This document shows positions 26,407 through 30,376 of a stretch of 30,376 nt of DNA, one piece after another. How positions within the stretch are numbered: position 1 is the first letter of the stretch; each line of letters starts with the position of its first letter. Below the pieces are notes generated by a model that was not told the DNA's origin, did not search any database, and was given only the letters and a program-made list of their open reading frames with translations. Source of the DNA: a virus; the IMG/VR virus record IMGVR_UViG_3300025889_000621, positions 1 through 30,376 of that record; one strand, 5' to 3'. The position numbers were made by a program, and so were the translations under genes.

Positions 26407-26818
26407 TTATTTCGCTCTCAGTTAATGGGGAACCTGATGCAATCTCTAAACAACGGACCACACTATGAGTTCCCCTATTAATTAATTTTTCAACAAGTTT
26501 AGGTTTGGCAGTAGCAGTGGCACCAAAATCGCGTTTTTCACCTTTTGCATTAGTGGTAAATTTATCATTTAACGCTTTAAGTTCTGCTTGTTGTCTATCA
26601 CTTTCAACTTTCAATGTATCATTAATAGCTCTTATTTCCTCTATATCTTGGTATGCTTTATCAATTACTGCTTGCTGATCAGCAACTGCGGTTTCTAATT
26701 TCTGGTTGTTTGCTTCAGACGTGGCCAAATCCGCCTTAAGGTTTGCAACCCACCACATACCGACACAAAGAGTTAAAATAATTGCACCTATAATGAATAA
26801 TTTAATTGTTCCAAACAT
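26330..26818 (-). CDS. Inner-membrane spanin-like protein (Rz role)
   Basis: A 162-residue protein with an N-terminal membrane anchor (LFIIGAIILTLCVGMWWVA, about 7-25) and a long periplasmic coiled coil (about 27-95, LKADLATSEANNQKLETAVADQ and so on), then a Thr/Lys-rich part with two Cys (CLEIASG and ECPSL). This is the layout of the i-spanin Rz. The C-terminal coding part contains the start of the lipoprotein gene in another frame. It should pair with that lipoprotein to fuse the two membranes in the last step of lysis. The overlap arrangement and topologies make the call good even without sequence identity. Confidence 0.72.
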   Translation of the reverse strand: MFGTIKLFIIGAIILTLCVGMWWVANLKADLATSEANNQKLETAVADQQAVIDKAYQDIEEIRAINDTLKVESDRQQAELKALNDKFTTNAKGEKRDFGATATAKPKLVEKLINRGTHSVVRCLEIASGSPLTESEINAKKSSEANRECPSLANPNYNPVIK

Positions 26819-27309
26819 TATCTTTTGAATAAACCTTTTAATTTGTATTTATTAATATCTTTTTGTTTTATTGCTGGGCGATCAGTTGCTATACCGGCAC
26901 CAGTTGCATTTGCCGGGGCATCTTCTTCTATATCTTTAAAATATTTTTCAACAATAATTTGTTCTTCTGCTAATATTAAATCCATTTCATATAAACTATT
27001 AAACCTTTGTTCCATTAATGCAGTTTCCTTATTATTACTTTCATAGTACTCTTTAATAAGAAATAATGCAGTTACTAGACTTTTAAGTTTACTTTCACCA
27101 CCAGGTAACCTATTGATAATTTTTTTCATATTAAATACAAGTTTATGCAAATATGTATATGCATTATGTTCACGAGATGTTTGAGGTTTTTTGAGAGACT
27201 TGCCTGTTTTGTCGATAAGACCAAGTTTGAATGCTTCGGTATCTTCAAAGTTTTTGACTAACATTGAAAGTATGCGATATGCAATAATATTATCTACAAA
27301 TCTTGACAT
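26818..27309 (-). CDS. Conserved T4-like marine phage protein, unknown
   Basis: A 163-residue, mostly helical protein. Opening VDNIIAYRILSMLVKNFEDTEAFKLGLIDKTGK and central YTYLHKLVFNMKKIINRLPGGESKLKSLVTALFLIKEYYES match a protein of cyanophages and pelagiphages known only as hypothetical; the positions are roughly 5-100. An Ala-rich linker (EEDAPANATGAGIA) leads to a basic tail (KDINKYKLKGLFKR). Its place between virion and spanin genes suggests a structural or assembly role (inference). One-base overlaps with both neighbours (ATG/TAA). Confidence 0.6.
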   Translation of the reverse strand: MSRFVDNIIAYRILSMLVKNFEDTEAFKLGLIDKTGKSLKKPQTSREHNAYTYLHKLVFNMKKIINRLPGGESKLKSLVTALFLIKEYYESNNKETALMEQRFNSLYEMDLILAEEQIIVEKYFKDIEEDAPANATGAGIATDRPAIKQKDINKYKLKGLFKR

Positions 27310-27686
27310 TAAAGGTTCCTTAAAATAGACATAATAAATGAATCTAATTCTATATTAGAAGTTTTAATGTTATATTGTTGCAACTCATCTGGCATATGAC
27401 CCAAAAATACTAAGAATGTAACTAAATAGCTCCAATGTTCTTTTGGTATTTTAAAAAACAACATATTTGTTGCTTTGTCACCAAACAAATTATATAATAT
27501 AATAAGATGATTTAAGATTAAGTTTTCTTTTAAATCTAAACTTTCGTGATATCTACTAAATAACTTCTTTAAATAGATAAAATGTTTTAAATCGTCATTA
27601 AACTCTTCAATACTACAACATTGCAAATTATCGTAATGATTCATTGCATATGTTAAAAAATTATCTTCAGTCAATAAATGGTGCAT
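27309..27686 (-). CDS. Conserved helical phage protein, unknown
   Basis: A 125-residue all-helical soluble protein rich in Leu, His and Tyr (DDLKHFIYLKKLFSRYHESLDLKENLILNHLIILYNLFG in two stretches, then HWSYLVTFLVFLGHMPDELQQ). It shows the pattern of T4-like phage proteins that sit next to the previous gene, without known function. It follows the terminator at 27699-27725 and has no clear promoter of its own in the few bases before the ATG. Could be an assembly protein. Confidence 0.52.
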   Translation of the reverse strand: MHHLLTEDNFLTYAMNHYDNLQCCSIEEFNDDLKHFIYLKKLFSRYHESLDLKENLILNHLIILYNLFGDKATNMLFFKIPKEHWSYLVTFLVFLGHMPDELQQYNIKTSNIELDSFIMSILRNL

Positions 27687-27698
27687 ATTATATTCATA

Positions 27699-27725
27699 AA
27701 AAGAGGGAGATTACCTCCCTCTTTT
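27699..27725 (-). terminator. Strong rho-independent terminator (near-symmetrical)
   Basis: An 11-base perfect inverted repeat, AAAAGAGGGAG (minus 27725-27715) and CTCCCTCTTTT (27709-27699), loop of five (GTAAT). On the minus strand the stem is followed by a run of T (CTTTTTATG). It sits directly after the stop codon of the Ig-like virion gene. On the plus strand it also ends in T residues, so it may work in both directions. It separates the virion block from the 27686 gene. Confidence 0.85.
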
Positions 27726-27728
27726 ATA

Positions 27729-28547
27729 TTATGGATTAACAGTTAACAATACTTCATTAGATGTTACAGATGCAGCACCTTGTGAAGAAACAATAACACG
27801 GTATGAGTAACCATCTAGACCTGTAGATGGATCAACAGTGAATGATGTACCTGTTGCACCAACTTCATTTACCCAAGTTGCAGTACCACCATCATTTTGC
27901 CATTGATATGTAGGTGTTGCACCATTATCAACAGAAGCAGCTACAACAAATGTTGCTGGATCTGGATCAGTAACTGTTTGTGGTAATGGTTGTGTATCAA
28001 TAGTAATTGTTGGATCAACAACGATAGCATCATCGTTTGCATCACCAGATACAACATCACCTGTACCCATTGCTACGATACATTCTGCTTTATGACGTGT
28101 ATTTGTATTTGCATCTACATAAGTAGAATATGTCCACCAACCTGCGTGTGTTAAACCTTTTGCTTTATTGTCTGGTGTTTGAGCTTCTTCAGCAGAAACA
28201 AATACAACATCTGAACGTTCAAGTTCAATTGTATCATCTGTTGAATCACCAAGAACAGTAAGAACAATCTCTGTACCAGCAGCAGCATCGTTTGCATTAG
28301 CAGCTAATTGAATTGTGTCAAAATCAACACGAATTACATAGTATACTGTACCACTTACAAGTGGAGTAATTGGTGTACCACTTGTGGTATAGATAACAGC
28401 ATCACCTGTTTCATAACTATGCCCTTTAATATTAATTGAGTCGGAGCCTAAAACCACAACCGCAGCATCGGTTGCGTCGACTACAACTTGTTTTGTCAGA
28501 AACTTAGGCTTACTTGCCTGAGCATCTGTATTTGACCAAAGTGCCAT
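27729..28547 (-). CDS. Virion structural protein with C-terminal Ig-like domain
   Basis: A 272-residue virion protein. The N-terminal part (MALWSNTDAQASKPKFL and on) follows the opening of a head/neck-associated structural protein of marine T4-like phages. A beta-rich middle includes VYYVIRVDFDTIQLA, then GWWTYSTYVDANTNTRHKAECIVAM, the core motif of that family (W-x-x-x-x-x-Y-x-D...R-H-K-x-E-x-x-V-A-M). From about 185 to 272 there is a bacterial Ig-like domain (TYQWQNDGGTATW, SFTVDPSTGLDGYSYRVIVSS), which phages use as surface decoration. Ends with a terminator right after the stop. The exact virion part is not proven. Confidence 0.72.
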   Translation of the reverse strand: MALWSNTDAQASKPKFLTKQVVVDATDAAVVVLGSDSINIKGHSYETGDAVIYTTSGTPITPLVSGTVYYVIRVDFDTIQLAANANDAAAGTEIVLTVLGDSTDDTIELERSDVVFVSAEEAQTPDNKAKGLTHAGWWTYSTYVDANTNTRHKAECIVAMGTGDVVSGDANDDAIVVDPTITIDTQPLPQTVTDPDPATFVVAASVDNGATPTYQWQNDGGTATWVNEVGATGTSFTVDPSTGLDGYSYRVIVSSQGAASVTSNEVLLTVNP

Positions 28548-28556
28548 ATATTTCTC

Positions 28557-30376
28557 CTAGTTTTTTCTATTATAGTAGTCACGAGCACCAGATTTAGAAC
28601 CGGATGGACGACCACGACTTCGTTTTACTGGTTTCACTGCCGGTTCTTTCTTGACAGGTTTACCAAATAATCTATTTTTTAGTATTTCTTTTTCACTACC
28701 ATCACTTCCAAATTCTGCATCATGTTCATCATCTTTTTGTGCAGCACCACCGTATCTAGTACCTTTATGTACGTAGCGACCGCCTTGCATTTCGGATGTA
28801 AATGCTTTAAATGTTTTCTTTTCAGTTTCAAATAATGCATCATCAGATGATTCTACTTCTTCTTTTTCAAGCGCAGCTAATGCCATACCCTGTTTTAATC
28901 TTTTAAGTTCAGCAGGATTTTTTGCTGCTTGTTTCATTGTATGTTGTGTTATTTTATCACCAAGTTGATTTAATTTATTATTAATCCAGTCACCAACACC
29001 TTCTTTTTTAGGTACACAGTTAGGAACTTTCTTACCATTTTTCATTTTCATTCCTACCATTTCATGACTATCCCAACATGGATCATCACCTTTCATCTTT
29101 TTATTTGCACCTTCATTGCAATTTGACTCATCTTTTTTACCACGATGACCTTTACGAAGTTTTTCAAAATCATCTTTTTCAATTTTACCATCATCATCAA
29201 CATCTAAAACTTTTTGGTTGGGATGCTTTACTGTTTCTGTTTTATCCCAACCTTCAGTCTTTTTTGATTTTTTACCAATTTTATTAATTGCTTTATTAAT
29301 ATGACCTATGCGTTTGAAATACTTATCTGAAGGTTCTAAATCTTCTGGATCACCATCTGGCCCATCAATTGGTTGCCTCTGTTTATGGACTGTATTTGCA
29401 GCTTTTTTAACATATTTAACCAATTTACCTTTTGATAATTCATTTAATTGAAAAAATTCAACTTCTTCTTTTGCCAATTTGTGTAAGGCTCTATTGATAT
29501 TTTTATTATCTTTTTTAATACCTTTTTGAATTTCTGCTTTAGATGGTGTTTTAGTACCGTGTCCACCACCTGCATGATAACTATATTTTCTATTTGCATC
29601 AGAAAAATTATCTTTAGCATCAAGTTTTGCTGTTAATGTTTCATCATCAGCATCATGTGGTACTGTACCTATTTTTTTCTTTAAATAATTTTTTAGAGTA
29701 CCTTTAGATAATTCATCTAGTTGGGTCCATTCTTCTAAAAATTCTTCATATGACCAATCAAGTTCTTCGCAATAGTATTCTTCATTTGCAATTCTTAATG
29801 CTTTTTCAACATCAGGGTGATTAGATAAACCTTTGCGTTTTTTCTCAATTGATTTAACTGCATGAGTCATGTTGCCGGCATGTTTCTTGGCTAAACCAAC
29901 TGCATACTTAACAGCATTTTTCATATCAGCTTCTTTTAAGAAATCCTCAAAACTTAACATAGTTGTTTCCTCCTTCATGGAATCTTTTTCTCGTTGTTGT
30001 TTCTTAGCTAATGCTTCACGTTCGGATGCATGTTTAGCTACCATTTGTGCTTTTTTACTTTGTTTTGCTGCGTTATCAAGATCAGTTGCTTCTTTAATAC
30101 CTAATGTATTTGATAAATTACCGGTATGCATTGCATATTTACCTTTAGGATTTTTCTTATATAAACTATTCATATGTGCTTTGGCTTTAAAAAGACTATC
30201 ATGTTTACCAAGTACTTTTTTAGCGTTTGTATCCGATACATAAACATGACTTGATGATTCATTTGGACCATAACCCTTAGGTGTAACATCTCTTACTTTT
30301 GGAAGAGGATGTTTTTTATCCCATTCTCTTGCCTTTTTAAGTAATTCTGGATTCAAAGGTTTAAATCCGGATGAAG
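28557..30376 (-). CDS. Lysine-rich modular head-interior-type protein, 5' end missing
   Basis: The frame stays open up to the right edge, so the gene starts outside the window; the TTG at 30356 is probably not the true start. More than 600 residues are visible, extremely Lys/Asp/Glu-rich and low in aromatic residues. Two copies of a module LSKGTLKNYLKKK and LSKGKLVKYVKKA lie at about 29674-29722 and 29400-29450, each preceded by L(D/N)E; such modules recur in internal head or prohead-core type proteins of marine T4-like phages. A single EF-hand-like loop DVDDDGKIEKDD lies in the second half, and MVGMKMKNGKKVPNCVPK follows. The basic tail ends KKEPAVKPVKRSRGRPSGS, like a DNA-binding AT-hook (RGRP). 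Likely DNA-contacting virion protein; role inferred. Confidence 0.62.
   Translation of the reverse strand, partial: SSGFKPLNPELLKKAREWDKKHPLPKVRDVTPKGYGPNESSSHVYVSDTNAKKVLGKHDSLFKAKAHMNSLYKKNPKGKYAMHTGNLSNTLGIKEATDLDNAAKQSKKAQMVAKHASEREALAKKQQREKDSMKEETTMLSFEDFLKEADMKNAVKYAVGLAKKHAGNMTHAVKSIEKKRKGLSNHPDVEKALRIANEEYYCEELDWSYEEFLEEWTQLDELSKGTLKNYLKKKIGTVPHDADDETLTAKLDAKDNFSDANRKYSYHAGGGHGTKTPSKAEIQKGIKKDNKNINRALHKLAKEEVEFFQLNELSKGKLVKYVKKAANTVHKQRQPIDGPDGDPEDLEPSDKYFKRIGHINKAINKIGKKSKKTEGWDKTETVKHPNQKVLDVDDDGKIEKDDFEKLRKGHRGKKDESNCNEGANKKMKGDDPCWDSHEMVGMKMKNGKKVPNCVPKKEGVGDWINNKLNQLGDKITQHTMKQAAKNPAELKRLKQGMALAALEKEEVESSDDALFETEKKTFKAFTSEMQGGRYVHKGTRYGGAAQKDDEHDAEFGSDGSEKEILKNRLFGKPVKKEPAVKPVKRSRGRPSGSKSGARDYYNRKN

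Overview
The window looks like about 30 kb of a T4-like marine myovirus (tailed dsDNA phage, Caudoviricetes). The evidence is an AT-rich, tightly packed genome with every convincing gene on the minus strand; T4-type replication genes (gp61-like primase, T4 RNase H-type 5' nuclease, DsbA-like protein); class I ribonucleotide reductase, ThyX and PhoH as in marine cyanophages and pelagiphages; and a tail-fibre/spanin block. The host is Gram-negative: the phage carries an inner/outer spanin pair, lipoproteins and its own outer-membrane beta-barrel. The host genus cannot be read from the sequence. I see no tRNA, CRISPR array, integrase or transposon.

Transcription runs from high to low coordinates. 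(1) 30376-27729: virion genes, namely a lysine-rich probable head-interior protein cut by the window edge and a virion protein ending in an Ig-like domain, closed by a strong hairpin terminator. (2) 27686-23325: two conserved unknowns, an overlapping Rz/Rz1-type spanin pair, then a tail-fibre cassette with two proteins sharing the same N-terminal tag, a putative adhesin, a fibre-assembly chaperone and two small accessory proteins. (3) 23315-22890: a tail-anchored coiled-coil protein. (4) 22784-17518: nucleotide and replication genes, namely primase (apparently leaderless), ThyX, a nucleotidyltransferase, NrdA, a small ORF, NrdB and a zinc ribbon. (5) 17515-15837: a GIY-YIG-like protein, a CST-type glycosyltransferase-like protein and a pyruvyl-transferase-like protein. 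(6) 15840-11270: six consecutive genes, five with membrane or signal segments, that look like a phage-encoded envelope assembly of unknown function. (7) 11162-7119: small unknowns, an SH3-like protein behind a structured leader, an HNH endonuclease, DsbA-like protein, a conserved unknown, RNase H and a DUF6433-like protein. (8) 7002-4982: a conserved unknown, a DUF6065-like protein, a 2OG-Fe(II) oxygenase and a cysteine-less FmdB-like protein. (9) 4973-2550: PhoH, two small membrane proteins (holin candidates), a GH19 endolysin and the outer-membrane protein, behind a T4-type late promoter. (10) 2538-1: DUF465-like and other small proteins, a second CST-type protein, two small lipoproteins, a PD-(D/E)XK nuclease, a secreted SleB-type wall hydrolase and the start of another gene.

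Six nearly identical promoters (TTTACA, 17 bases, TATAAT) stand in front of the primase, the 11162 gene, dsbA, the 9528 gene, the 7002 gene and the SleB-type hydrolase, so replication and takeover genes can be read early by host sigma-70 polymerase. The lysis and fibre blocks lack this element, and a TATAAATA late box lies before the PhoH/lysis block. The least explained parts are the envelope cassette (11270-15840), the structured leader at 10700-10862 and the dispersed envelope-glycan genes.
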